Shown in pieces: positions 24,755 through 34,999 of a stretch of DNA of 64,000 bases. A program made the translations under genes and the position numbers. Below the pieces are notes generated by a model. That model searched no databases. It was not told the origin of the DNA and saw only the letters and a list, made by a program, of their open reading frames with translations. Numbering within the stretch: position 1 is the first letter of the stretch; each line of letters begins with the position of its first letter. The stretch is from contig OX375876.1 of the NCBI GenBank assembly GCA_947359465.1, forward strand, positions 63,184,998-63,248,997, in the 5' to 3' direction. This stretch comes from Metellina segmentata. Taxonomy: Eukaryota; Arthropoda; Arachnida; Araneae; Tetragnathidae.

Positions 24755-24893
24755 GAGACGGACAGACAGACAGACAGACACCAAAAGAAAAAAAGACGGA
24801 TTCGGCATCAGAAGGGTCCAAAACGGATAGAAAACTTGAAATGGGTCGAAAATATTGAATGTACAAACAAACACTCCATTCTTATTTATATAG
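23246..24893 (+). mobile_element. 1.6 kb interspersed element, copy B of a head-to-tail pair
   Basis: It starts ACTAGCAAAATACCC immediately after the TATATAG end of copy A and ends at the same TTATTTATATAG word at 24893. It is 1648 bp, 60 bp longer than A. Most of the excess is extra copies of a ~20 bp unit (GGCATTATTCTTTCAATA) around 23755-23835, plus length changes in poly-A and CAGA tracts. No protein-coding capacity was seen. Confidence 0.75.
24711..24781 (+). repeat. (CAGA)n microsatellite inside copy B
   Basis: About 17 CAGA units with two interruptions, longer than the equivalent tract in copy A. It makes spurious open frames on both strands, such as 24540-24866. Confidence 0.95.
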
Positions 24894-25077
24894 ATATCAT
24901 TTTGTTGACACATCGAATAAAATATATTAATGGTATCACATGAAGGTATGGTATTAGAACATAATTGTCTAATGTCAGATGAATCTGTCTTCTGTCTCAT
25001 ATCAAGTGCGAAACATCCAAGCGTATTTCAGCGAAACTTATTACAGCGAAGATAGCTTTATCTACTTATAACAAAAA
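24894..25077. repeat. remainder of the tandem unit split by the head-to-tail pair
   Basis: The sequence after the element pair (CATCGAATAAAATATATTAA) continues the array unit seen at about 21295-21345 (AATCGAAAAATATATTAATT), which places the element insertion inside that unit. Confidence 0.6.
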
Positions 25078-25385
25078 TGGTGGCTCAGTTGGAAGAGTAA
25101 AGGATTTTTAACCGTAGAATTGAGAGTTCGATACTCGGTCCAATAAAATACAGTCGTGTATATGGAGGCTGGTGCACATTAAATCTGTTGTGGCCTCAAA
25201 CGTCCTCTCGTAGAAGCTGCGTGGAAGTTTGGAGAGTGGGTTGACAGCACAAGTGTTGGTCTCGTCATCCGATCGTAGATAGAAATTACAACTAGCTGTC
25301 TTCGCATCTTTGCCTTTGGAATTGATACCGTATCGTCGTCAATAGCCCAATGTGATGCTAAAATGTGAGGTTAATTATAAATTAT
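25078..25385 (+). mobile_element. SINE family 1 copy
   Basis: The head has a tRNA-like GGTGGCTCAGTTGG and AGAGTTCGATACTCGG (box B-like). The body follows with CACATTAAATCTGTTGTGGC, GTTTGGAGAGTGGG and CGTCGTCAATAGCCCA. This is the most abundant repeat here, with about eleven copies in both orientations. The copy is complete in outline but diverged. Confidence 0.75.
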
Positions 25386-26479
25386 ACATCTATTCATAAT
25401 CTGATAGATTTGAATATTTAAATGATAATGAGAATCCAATAGATTTGTCCACAAATTCTTCATTGAAAAGTTTCTAATTATATAGTTTATTTCAGTACTT
25501 ATACCTCTTTCCAAATAAGTGTGCCGAATTATTATTTATTTCCTCTTGCACAACACATTGTGTGGCTAAAGGATATTCTCACAGAACCACGTATGAATTT
25601 TTATTTTAGAATCTTGTTTTCTGTCTCCAAATGTGAAATAATTTTTTCATCATTTTAAATCACCCTCTGCTACTACCTTCATCTGCCATTCGCGGCGATG
25701 AAAATATTTGAATAAATTTTCTTTTCGCCTATTAAACTGTTACCCGTTATATGAGGTGATGAATAATGCATTGGTGGAATAAAGCTGAACTTAAGCTTTA
25801 AAAAGAAGGGAGTGAAATATATAAGCAAGGAGATATACCAAAGCTTAAGGTAAATTTTTACGCCTTCCGTTGCTCGAACTCTTTCCAAATGATCCGTATC
25901 AAATTATACCTCTTATGAGTGGAAGGTGAAGAAATAACGCATGAATAAAATAACATGTAAAATTATGAAACTTAAAACTCCCGGCGTAAATTTTAATGCT
26001 TGTTATTCTTATTATTTAAATTATTTTAGAAGTTTACGACCTAATCGGTAAACGTGTTTACGTTTTGCTTCATGTACTCTTTTCTATTTAGTTAGTTTGA
26101 TCTCTTCCTGATGTAAAGGTGCGAAATTCGATTGTATTTGCTGTCGTTGTATGTCTTTGGAATTATATTTCGTATCAATGCATGCCATAGATTATGACGC
26201 ACACTGCAGACGGCGTCAAAAACGCCATTTTCCTTTCTACAACTATAAAGGATCGCTGAAGATCGGTGGGTTTTCCCACTGCTTTTTTCAACTGCAATTT
26301 GTAGTGTCTGCTCAGATCGATTCTATCCTGAGTGTATTTCTCTTTTTCTGTGTTGGTTGGTTGACGCAATTTCGTCGCTCTGGACCAACACGACTGGCTA
26401 GTGGCTACAGTCGTGAATCGATGCAGAAGGGAAAAATCGGAGGACAAAACCTCACAATTCTTAACCATGGCCTGATGGA
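25386..26479. other. unassigned DNA with one 120-codon frame
   Basis: The plus-strand frame 26151-26513 (120 codons) is the longest single frame outside obvious mobile-element coding and repeats. It has one hydrophobic segment but no recognisable domain. An equally long frame runs opposite, which argues for chance. Its 3' end overlaps a SINE copy. Confidence 0.35.
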
Positions 26480-26645
26480 ACACTTCTTTCCAACTCTCAC
26501 CACGCTAACGTGAGAGCATTTGAATTTATGTCAAATTTAATAAAAACCAGTCACCACGCACATGTCTTCGGTTGGATCGAGTTCTGAACTCATAACCCTC
26601 CTATTATTAATCTGTAAATCCACCAAAAGGGCTACCTAGTCCTAT
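26480..26645 (-). mobile_element. SINE family 1 copy, partial
   Basis: On the minus strand it shows the head word TAATAATAGGAGGGTTATGA with a diverged box B (AGTTCAGAACTCG) and the body word ACGTTAGCGTGGTGAGAG. The 3' half is missing. Confidence 0.65.
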
Positions 26646-27479
26646 TCTGTTTTAGTAAGTACCTCCCTTGTGTATATGCCCATTTATTTTATGGTTCGTG
26701 CAACTTGGTCTTATAAGGTCCTAGTACCGTAAGACGGCGTCATAAAACAAACTATCTTTCTACAATTGTAGATACCACCATTTTAAGCGTTATAAAGTAA
26801 AAACTAAAAAAAAAAACATAATATAATTTATTCTTAAAAAATATAACTTTTCGTAGAGTTTAAAACAGGGATTAGTGGTGTGAGGCTATACGTATATCTA
26901 TCAACAGATGTACTTTCAACTACTTCATGTATCTCTGAATGTTTGATCATTTCTTACAAATTCACAGATAAACTTTTAACCATTCTAACTCCAATGCACT
27001 GATTTATTGATTCATAAACTGTCTCCTATTAGACACTGGTATCCATATTATTTATGGTTAACATTTCTGAAACGTGATCGAATTAATATTTTCACCTACA
27101 TTGAAATCCAATCTTTATTAGAGAATATGTACGGGATGTGTACATTTTATGCCCTACTATCTTTGCTTTACACGGTTTAGTCTAACAATAAATGAGCGTG
27201 ATTGTTTGTTTGGCCCAGTTGTTAACTGGAATAAAGCAGAAAATTTTTGCAAGGAAAAATTTACCTTATTTAAAAATATTATTTTTCTATTTTTATTTTT
27301 AATAAATTTATGTTCTAAGACAGATTTATTTCAATATAAAAAGGAAAAAGGTGGGGTAGGTAAAATGTATTTCAATATTTTTTTCTTCATTTTGATTTCA
27401 TAAATAACGACTTGAGTTAAAAGTATTAAATGACGGACTATTCATTGAGATCAAAATATTCTTTAAATAAATGGTCTGT
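26646..27479. other. unassigned AT-rich DNA
   Basis: Nothing recognised. The 84-codon frame at 27149-27403 is Lys/Phe-rich and has no domain. Confidence 0.4.
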
Positions 27480-28170
27480 AAAAAGCTGCTGAATGGTATA
27501 CAGTTATTTATGAATTGCTATGTACACAAGATATTATGAAATCACTTTTAAATAAATTCTTGAAAAAATATACCTATTGACTTCAACTTAAATTCCCAAA
27601 TAAACAAATCGGTTTGAAAATATTTCCATTTATATTTTTCCACTCCATAATCTTATTACTTTCTCGTGTTTTACAATAAGGAAGTGGTCGAGAACAACTT
27701 TACATCATAACTTAAAGTGTTATTCTATCTTTTTTTTTTTCAAAATAATTAATAATTTAATTCTTAAAAAAAAACAATACCCAAATTATTCCAACTTAAA
27801 TTCTCAATAAAATCGCGTTTGTATTTTCTCATTATATTTCTGTACTATATAGTACTATTCCATCCTTAAATTTTAAGGTACGAAATTGGTTTGTGATGAC
27901 TTGGCATCATGATTATACATCCAATTTGTAATAACTCTGCTTCACTAAAAAAACTGAAAGCAATAATTGAAAAAATATACCGTATCATCCAAACGTAAAT
28001 TTATATGAAACCCTCTAAAAACCACTGTAACTTTGTTCCAGTTATATATGTATTTATATTCCTCAATATATCTGCTCATCGCTTCTTAAAGAACAAAAGT
28101 GCGGAAACTACTCGATATCACAATTTTGCACGTGATTTGGTACACAAAAGTAATGCTTTACCTCAAAAGA

Positions 28171-29152
28171 AGGGGTTGGACAAAAATATGGAAACACCTC
28201 GTGAAATGCATACTTGAAAAGAAATGTTCATTTTAGTGAAATGTGGCGCTGGCGATTTCGCCTCTGACGACACCTATACAGCGTCGTAAATACGCTTCGC
28301 TAGTCAGTCGTTGTCGGGGCGCACTGTTCTGTGAACTTGTAATTGCATCATGTCAGAGCTAACAGACTGGGCAAATTGTTGTTGAAGCTCGTCTTGTGGG
28401 TGCTTCCGTACGCAAGGTAGCCGATGTGTTTAGTGTTTCGAGAGCACTATCATTAAGGATGATTGTGACTAAAAATAAGAAGACCACAGCTGGAAAAGTT
28501 ACTGCTGAAATGAATGTCGTGCTCACAAACACAATGAGCACCAAAACAATAAGAAGGAAGCTCCATAAGCAAGGTATTTCTGACCTAACTGCAATTCTAA
28601 AACCATTCATCATGATGCTAATGCCTATAGCAGGAAAAAGTGGTGTTTAAGTCATAAAGCCTAGACTATGTATTAAAAGACAATAATGTGGTCGGATGAG
28701 TTATCAGTGAAATCTTGTTTCCCACTTCTGGCCGAGTTCACGTCTTTCGAACGCCACACTAAGCCTATAATATAGATTGCTTGTTACCAAAAGTGAAACA
28801 TGGCGGGGGTTCTGTGATGGTTTGGTCAGCCATATCGTGGTTTTCTGTAGGCCTCATGATTATTTTGCAAGGGAACATTAGGGCCAAGGATTATGTGAAA
28901 ATTTTTGCCGATCAAGTCCATCCCGTGATACAAACTTTGTTCCCCAATGGTGATGGTGTCTTCCAAGACGACAAAGCCCCTGTTCACACAGCTCACATCA
29001 TCCAGGACTGGTTTTCCGAGCACGATAATAATTTGTCACATCTCCCCGGCCACCATATTCACCAGACCTCAATACTATTGAATCTTTGTGGTCTACATTG
29101 GAGAGGAAAGTGCGTGAACGCTATCCACCGCCATCATCATTATCTGAACTTG
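28171..29152 (+). mobile_element. Tc1-like element, 3'-truncated
   Basis: The left end reads GGGGTTGGACAAAAATATGG, matching the terminal inverted repeat style of a common animal Tc1-like family. No matching inverted end was found to the right. Array sequence resumes at about 29153, so the 3' end is lost. It contains the transposase pseudogene described separately. Confidence 0.75.
28340..29150 (+). pseudogene. Tc1-like transposase pseudogene
   Basis: The plus-strand pieces follow Tc1 transposase order. The helix-turn-helix region is GASVRKVADVFSVSRA (28393-28440), then IVTKNKKTTAGKVTAEMNV and STKTIRRKLHKQGIS within 28460-28580. An IWSDE-like block near 28690 is broken. The core VKHGGGSVMVWSAISWFSVG starts at 28788, followed by ADQVHPVIQTLFPNGDGVFQ. 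DDKAPVHTAHIIQDWF holds the second catalytic Asp, where DDNAPIHTA is usual. After a frameshift near 29040, SPDLNTIESLWSTLERKVRE carries the third acid. The C-terminal helices are missing. Multiple frameshifts and stops make it non-functional. Confidence 0.88.
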
Positions 29153-29760
29153 TAACTTTCTCCTGTTATATTTCTCCTGCTTAATTCATTTGTAACTTTC
29201 TTCCGCTATATTTTTGAACTCAACCTCGTCTCCTGAAGTATGTAAGTGGTCCCGAAAATTTTCGAATCATAATTCTACGTGCAATTTGTCACAAATATAT
29301 TTTACTCAAAAAGCGATAATATTCATAAAAAATCATTCCAAATATCCAGACTTTAATACCTATAAGTGTGACAGAGTTTGTAACTTGTTTAGTCATGTTT
29401 CCACACTCCATATTATTATTTCCATCTTAATTCTTAAAGTACGTAAGTGGTCCGGAAAAATTTCACATTATAATTCCAAGTGCAATTTGTCCAAACTTTG
29501 TTTAACTTTAAAAGAGGAGCTAATATTCATGAAAAAGAATTCCAAAAGACCCAGATGTAAATCCCAATGAATAAAACAGCGTTTGTATTTTTCGCCCAGT
29601 CGTATTTCCACACTCCATAATATTATTCCCACCTCATTTCTTGAAGAACGTAACGGGTCGGAAACGACTTCACATCATAATTTTGCGCGTAATTTGTCAC
29701 AACAACACCCACTTTGACCTTTAGTCTCGGACATGAAGTGAGATTTCTCTCAGGAAAGAT

Positions 29761-30489
29761 TATAAGACTGCTAAAATGTATCATTTTTCAACAGGCCTTT
29801 GCCAAATTAGAGATATTATTCCTATCTTTGTGTCAAAATTCCCGGCAATTGACGGAACATTCATCATGGAATTGAAACCCACCAGCCCTGCCCTCTTTTT
29901 TTAACAATTTTTTTGCCACTCACATGTTGAAGATCGGAGAGATTTCATTAAGAGATCATTTTTTCGACTTTTATAATTAGAGCCTGAAAGACCGCTAATG
30001 AAGTAACCAACTCTACTTGATGTTCTGCTATGATGAATTGAGAAATTGCATTTCAGTTGATCTGGCAACTGGCCTCTCATGGACTGCTAACTCAAGCTGT
30101 GTGAGGTTACGATGAGCTGTGAAAGAAAAGCTATTAGGTGCGATGTAAGACTACATTTTCCTCTTCTGTTGTGACAGCAATTACACCCCAACGTAGCCGG
30201 GATATAATCAATTTGCTTTTAAAGTTCTGACAAGGCTGATTTTGACTGCGCTTTCATTTCTAATTGTCTATTTCCTTTGATTGCATGTCTGCGACTTGGG
30301 CATCACCATTTCATTCTTCATCCAAAAACGCATACTTTTTGAGTAACACAATGGCAGTAGCTACTCCCATTGTAATTTAGTTCAAAATCAGCGGATGAAA
30401 AAAAATCAATTCATAAATGCATTTTCAAAGGTTTTACTTCAAGTCAAGTTACAATAAAAGATCCTCATTATTATTTTTTAATTTAATGT
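29761..30489. other. unassigned DNA
   Basis: Nothing recognised in these 730 bp: no open frame of note, no terminal repeats, no tandem structure. Confidence 0.35.
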
Positions 30490-30640
30490 CTGACCACTCA
30501 TCTATTCGTCTTTTGGAACTGCACGAGGTGAACAGGTAGTAATTTGGGTGAAGGAACCCAATGGGTAAGGCATCGTTGCTAATAAATGGGACAAATACCA
30601 ACATTCATGTGCTTACAGGAACCATCTTTGCGCAGGGTTT
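30490..30640 (-). mobile_element. diverged copy of SINE family 2
   Basis: On the minus strand it contains TTAGCAACGATGCC, ACCCATTGGGTTCCTTCACC and a following body similar to the copy at 13059-13326. It is considerably diverged, with no clear head. Confidence 0.5.
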
Positions 30641-30734
30641 GCCCATTGCTCTAGGCGAGCTGTAGAAGGTACAAGTTCGATTCTTCTGTGGGTGTATTTC
30701 ACCCTCTGTGTCAGTAAGGTTATCAGGTATAGAG

Positions 30735-30990
30735 GTAATTAATGTAGATTTGATGCAACAAAACGAGCTGCGGAATCAATCTCGAAGGGAATGAACCAAG
30801 TACAACCCCTCGGAATTTTGAACTCCAACCAGAGGACGAGAACAGCATCTGAGGTAGCACCCCACTATCCAAAATTGCACATCATGCCAACTTGAAGACA
30901 TTTGAGACTGGTAGATTTAATGTGCACCAGCCGCCTTGTACACGACTGTCTTTGGCTGGAACTAGTTTAGAACTGGTTTGAACTTTCCTT
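30735..30990 (-). mobile_element. SINE family 1 copy
   Basis: On the minus strand it shows CACATTAAATCTACCAG, the GTCGTGTACA word just after the head and the AAGTTGGCATGATGTGCAAT body word. Both ends are diverged. Confidence 0.65.
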
Positions 30991-31744
30991 GTTTGTGTAT
31001 GTCTATTTGATGTTGTTTGGTGTAGCTTGGGCAAATATAGCCCTTACGCATAAAATTTAATCTAAATGACCAGGCGTTTACCTAACCATATTTCGAACGC
31101 AGATTGTACCGATCAGAAACAATGCTATGGCCAATATATCAGGTATACGGCAGTTATGTTTTAGAACTGTTCCGTATAAAATTTAAATTATTATCAAAGA
31201 GTACGACATATGTAGTTGCTTTCCACAAGATATTGGTTTTAAAGACACCAAAACGTGCGCAATACAAAACAATTACTTCCTAACCCTTTACCATCTCGTA
31301 CTGTTAAATTACTTAGAAAATAGGAACTCTTACTATTATGAACCCTGAACTATGTTTCTACTGAAATAATAAGTCTAAAATTCTTGTTTTGTTTCTTTGG
31401 AAAGGTATTTCTAAGATAGAGAGAATAGAAAATATTAACGTTGAATTTATACTACATCTTGTATGTATAACGTATGTGTCTCTGTATAACTTGTTTATGT
31501 AATTAAACTAAACTGCACAGTCTGCCCAAATTGGATCCATAATTATCCATTTCTGTATAACAGAGTAACAAGTTTTATTGTCTATGCATATACTATAAAT
31601 AATCTTACTACATAATTGCTTTCCTATTTTAACTGTTATACAAATACGAGGCAAATTATTTTTCTAAATTTTATACGATGCTTACCATTGCATTAATGAT
31701 TATCCTCTCTTCTCAATTCCTATATTGTTAGTAACCCTCCAAAT

Positions 31745-31842
31745 GGTTTCTGTTCCCTTAAGGGATTAATCACGGACCGTCGTCAATAGCCCGTTGTGTT
31801 GCTCTAGTACGACGTTAATTAAAAATTACCAATTACCAATTA
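31745..31842 (+). mobile_element. SINE family 1, 3'-end fragment
   Basis: It contains CACGGACCGTCGTCAATAGC and TTGCTCTAGTACGACGTTAA, the family's 3' block, followed by a short AATTACC repeat tail. The 5' part is absent. Confidence 0.75.
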
Positions 31843-31912
31843 CCAAATGGTTTCAACGAGATATCTCCTCCATCAAGATATGACCAATTTTGCTATATGA
31901 CGGGAAAATATA
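31843..31912 (+). mobile_element. piggyBac-like MITE, 5' fragment
   Basis: AATGGTTTCAACGAGATATC, CATCAAGATATGACC and AATTTTGCTA match the left part of the MITE family. The rest is missing. Confidence 0.55.
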
Positions 31913-31967
31913 AAGAATACCACTGCATTTAGATTACAAATGTCAGACATTACATACATTACAAGCG

Positions 31968-32278
31968 CCTAGGTAGGTGGATTAACGTCGCATTGACGCT
32001 ACACGACGGGCTATTGGTGGCGATCCAGCATCAATCCCGAATGGCAATATCTGACTACTACTTAGTTTTCAATCCCGTGTCACACGACGAGGAAACACAT
32101 GAACTGAAACCACACTCGTCAAACTTCCGCACCACGCCAATGTGAGGACATTTGAGGCCACGACAGATTTAACGTACTCCCGTACTCCACGTATATCATT
32201 GAATCGTTCCGAGTTTCGAACTCGCAACTCTTCGGTTGCCCATCCTCTATTCCAACCGTGCTGGAGCAGCCCCACCAG
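31968..32278 (-). mobile_element. SINE family 1 copy, nearly complete
   Basis: On the minus strand the head carries AGAGTTGCGAGTTCGAAACT (box B-like). The body carries GTTAAATCTGTCGTGGCC, CCTCACATTGGCGTGGTGCG and the 3' block GTAGCGTCAATGCGACGTTA. It ends in the ACCTACCTAGG tail. It lies next to a plus-strand fragment of the same family. Confidence 0.78.
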
Positions 32279-34079
32279 AAGTTTAATAGCGCCATAATAA
32301 CCACTACAAAGAACATGATTACCCAAAACAAACGAGAAAAGCATTTTTTGTTCACCCCCTCCAACTCCGCATTCCACAAACCCCAGGATGCATTCCACGG
32401 GGCGCCCACCCCCCTAACAGCTTATCTGAATTCCAAACCCATAACGTAAACAAAAACCGCGCTAATAAAATTTGTCAGGCTCCAAAAAAACAGAAACCAG
32501 TAGTTAGACTACTCTCAATAAGATTCGGTTCGTTCGAGCTAAAGCTATTTAGACATTGATATATGTAACGCGGCAGGCACTGAGCGAAGGCAGATGGTTC
32601 AGAACTTCACTTTCGATTGAGTTTTCTAGAGTTAAACCGATAAATTTAAACAAGACTTGCTTCCAGCTCTTAGAATCGATTCTAACGCGGTTAACTGCAT
32701 GGCTTCCTGGTATTTTTCAAGCTGTAGGTTAAAACTGGAATTGGAACTCGCCCCCTCCCCCTTTGCATTCTTCCTCACACGTATTCCCATTTGCGTTACC
32801 CCCCTCCCATTTCTTTATTTTGCTTGTTTCCGATTCGAGGGTTTTTAACTTCTTTTTGTTTGTTCCGGTTTCCATTTTATGGAAAGAAAAATTATTCCTT
32901 TTTCTTAATGCACATGAGGACTTTTTTTTTTCGGTTCGCTCTTGTGGAATCTGATGGACTTAATATGGAAGTTGTTTTATTAGTTCGTTTTCCAAAAACA
33001 AGAAACATGTTTATCGCTGCATGATATTATAATGTGTTCTTTCATAAATCGTGCATGTGCCTTAATTTTGTTCAGACAAGTGTAATATGCAAAATTTTCA
33101 GTATTTCAAGCCCGCGTTTCGTAATTTATAAAATTTATGAATTAAGCAAATGTGATGTTGACAATATTAAATGTAGACTATCAAATATTGCATGCATTTT
33201 TTCTCATCTCCATTTGTATGTTATTTCTCCATCGTTGTCGATCCTGAGAGTTAATTATGAATGAAATAAATTGTTGGAAATATGCAGAGATAAAGGTCTA
33301 TAGTATGGAACATCGGATTTTTAAAAATTGTCAAAAGTAAGGAATTGATTTTGCGTCAAAAGTAGTGAAATATTTTGAAAAAATGTGTTAACTTGCGTCA
33401 ATAGAAAATTTATCAAATTTAAAAACGCTTGAGCTATACTAAAAAAAGGTCAGACTCGCCACTGTGAAAAAAATGTATTTAATATGGAACGCAGGAAGAA
33501 TTACTCACAAACACACTAAAACTTAATTTATATATAAAAAAATTGTATTTAATTAAGCGAATAAGTAAACTAAACAATCCTTTTTTTTTACTTGCTTTTA
33601 ATTTTACTTTAAACTTCTTTCACAAATAGAAAAAATTACGGAATATTTCCATTACTCTTTTCTTTCAGACGCAGTAGAACTTTTCTCTTTAAAAATAAAA
33701 AATAATAAAACCATATGGATATTAATATTGTAGCCTGTGTAGTGTTTGGTACAGTTTGACCAAGTATGGCTTTTGGGTCATAGAATCCAACCAAACATAT
33801 CAATACTACGTTTAACAAGCTCTTCATCTAAAGTCTCAGAAAATGTAGGATACCAGTACTGATTTTGAAGAATTTGGTTGTTCGATTTCGCCGTCCATTC
33901 TCAGTCAGCACTTGATCTACGAAGCCGCACAACATTTCTAAAACCACTTAAAAGTGTTCCTCACATTAGAACTTCTTCAGCACACTAATTACAGAAAGCA
34001 AAGAGAAATCTACAAGATAAAAATCGTCACAAAAGGAAAATATACGTAGGGTAAAAAAAAGCTGAACCACCTTTTCAAT
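32279..34079. other. unassigned DNA
   Basis: No gene or repeat identified in 1.8 kb. Positions 32550-32860 are pyrimidine-rich and moderately GC-rich. The frames at 32657-33024 and 33034-33264 have no recognisable domain. Confidence 0.4.
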
Positions 34080-34390
34080 AGGGTAGGTGGTTGTATTTAC
34101 ATCGCATTAAAATAGTACAGCGCCCTATTCTTGTGATGATCCGAGTTGAATCCCAAAGGGAAAGATCCCAAGATAGCACCTCCTTATTTTCAATGAAGAC
34201 CAGATGACGAGTTCAGGACCCGAGTTGGCACTCCTCTCTCCAAACCACGGCAACGTGAAGGCATTTGAGTCTAAGACAGATTTAACCTGCACCACACTCA
34301 CGTTCACGACTGTTTTGGGTTTGATCAAGATTTACACTCGCATCCCTCGAGTTGCTGATCCACAACTCAACTACATGAGACCTTTGAACA
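34080..34390 (-). mobile_element. SINE family 1 copy, diverged
   Basis: On the minus strand it shows GGTTAAATCTGTCTTAGA, CTTCACGTTGCCGTGGTTTG, CTCGTCATCTGG and the CCTACCCTA tail. The tRNA-like head near 34340 is eroded. Confidence 0.65.
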
Positions 34391-34824
34391 AAGGAATAGG
34401 ATGAAATTGAAGTACATATTCATAATTAAATAGTAGAAAATACGAATTAACACAGGTAAAAGTAAAGAAATAATGTCATATACTTGTAATTAATTTGGAG
34501 GTGTGAAATCCATTAATATGAATATGAATATATTCATTACATAAATGGATTGAAATAACATATGAAACTTAGCCATGAATGAAACTTCGCCATGTGTGAA
34601 ACGACACTTTGTCATGAATATATTTAAGTAATTAAGAAAGTTTATTTCAGATGCTATGTGAGGGTCTGCTATTATATTATAGATCAATAAAGTAGTATGG
34701 AATCTATAATGTTAAAAAAAATATAATGCGTAGGTGAATGTTCATTTGCACTTGACAGAAATTTTTGGTAGGAGTAATTGTCTATATTTATAATTCAAAG
34801 TTAATTCTCCGATTTGAAGAGCAG

Positions 34825-34998
34825 AATACTACTTAATTTTCGATACTTCAATACTACTTAATTTTCGATACTTCAATACTACTTAATTTTCGATACTTCA
34901 ATACTACTTAATTTTCGATACTTCAATACTACTTAATTTTCGATACTTCAATACTACTTAATTTTCGATACTTCAATACTACTTGATTTTCACTGTTC
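34825..34998 (+). repeat. 25 bp minisatellite, about 7 copies
   Basis: The unit reads AATACTACTTAATTTTCGAT followed by ACTTC. Six copies are identical or nearly so and start every 25 bp from 34825. The seventh (from 34975) is diverged. There are no spacers between units. Confidence 0.97.
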
Positions 34999-34999
34999 A

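Larger units (their letters stand above)
27480..29760. repeat. tandem array, unit about 203 bp, split by a Tc1 element
   Basis: The marker GTACGTAAGTGGTCCGGAAA recurs in degenerate form near 27682, 27884, 28095, 29243, 29446 and 29648; the last three are 203 and 202 bp apart. Other shared words are CACACTCCATAATATTATT and TTGCGCGTAATTTGTCACAA. The gap between 28095 and 29243 is explained by the Tc1-like element inserted there. The copies are strongly diverged. Confidence 0.75.

Noticed and set aside
24540..25000. Cys/Leu/Ser/Val-repeat membrane proteins on the minus strand
   Set aside because: They are the translation of a (CAGA)n microsatellite in a non-coding element, and the equivalent copy A has a different frame structure.
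26151..26513. 120-codon host gene or exon
   Set aside because: There is no recognised domain, an equally long frame runs on the opposite strand, and the 3' end runs into a SINE. It is kept only as an unassigned frame.
29214..29570. 118-codon plus-strand protein
   Set aside because: It spans two ~203 bp tandem units, and the same residues recur in each half (KWSRKFSNHNSTCNL and KWSGKISHYNSKCNL), so it is a product of the repeat.
34825..34998. CRISPR-like array
   Set aside because: The 25 bp repeats are directly adjacent with no unique spacers, and the context is eukaryotic.
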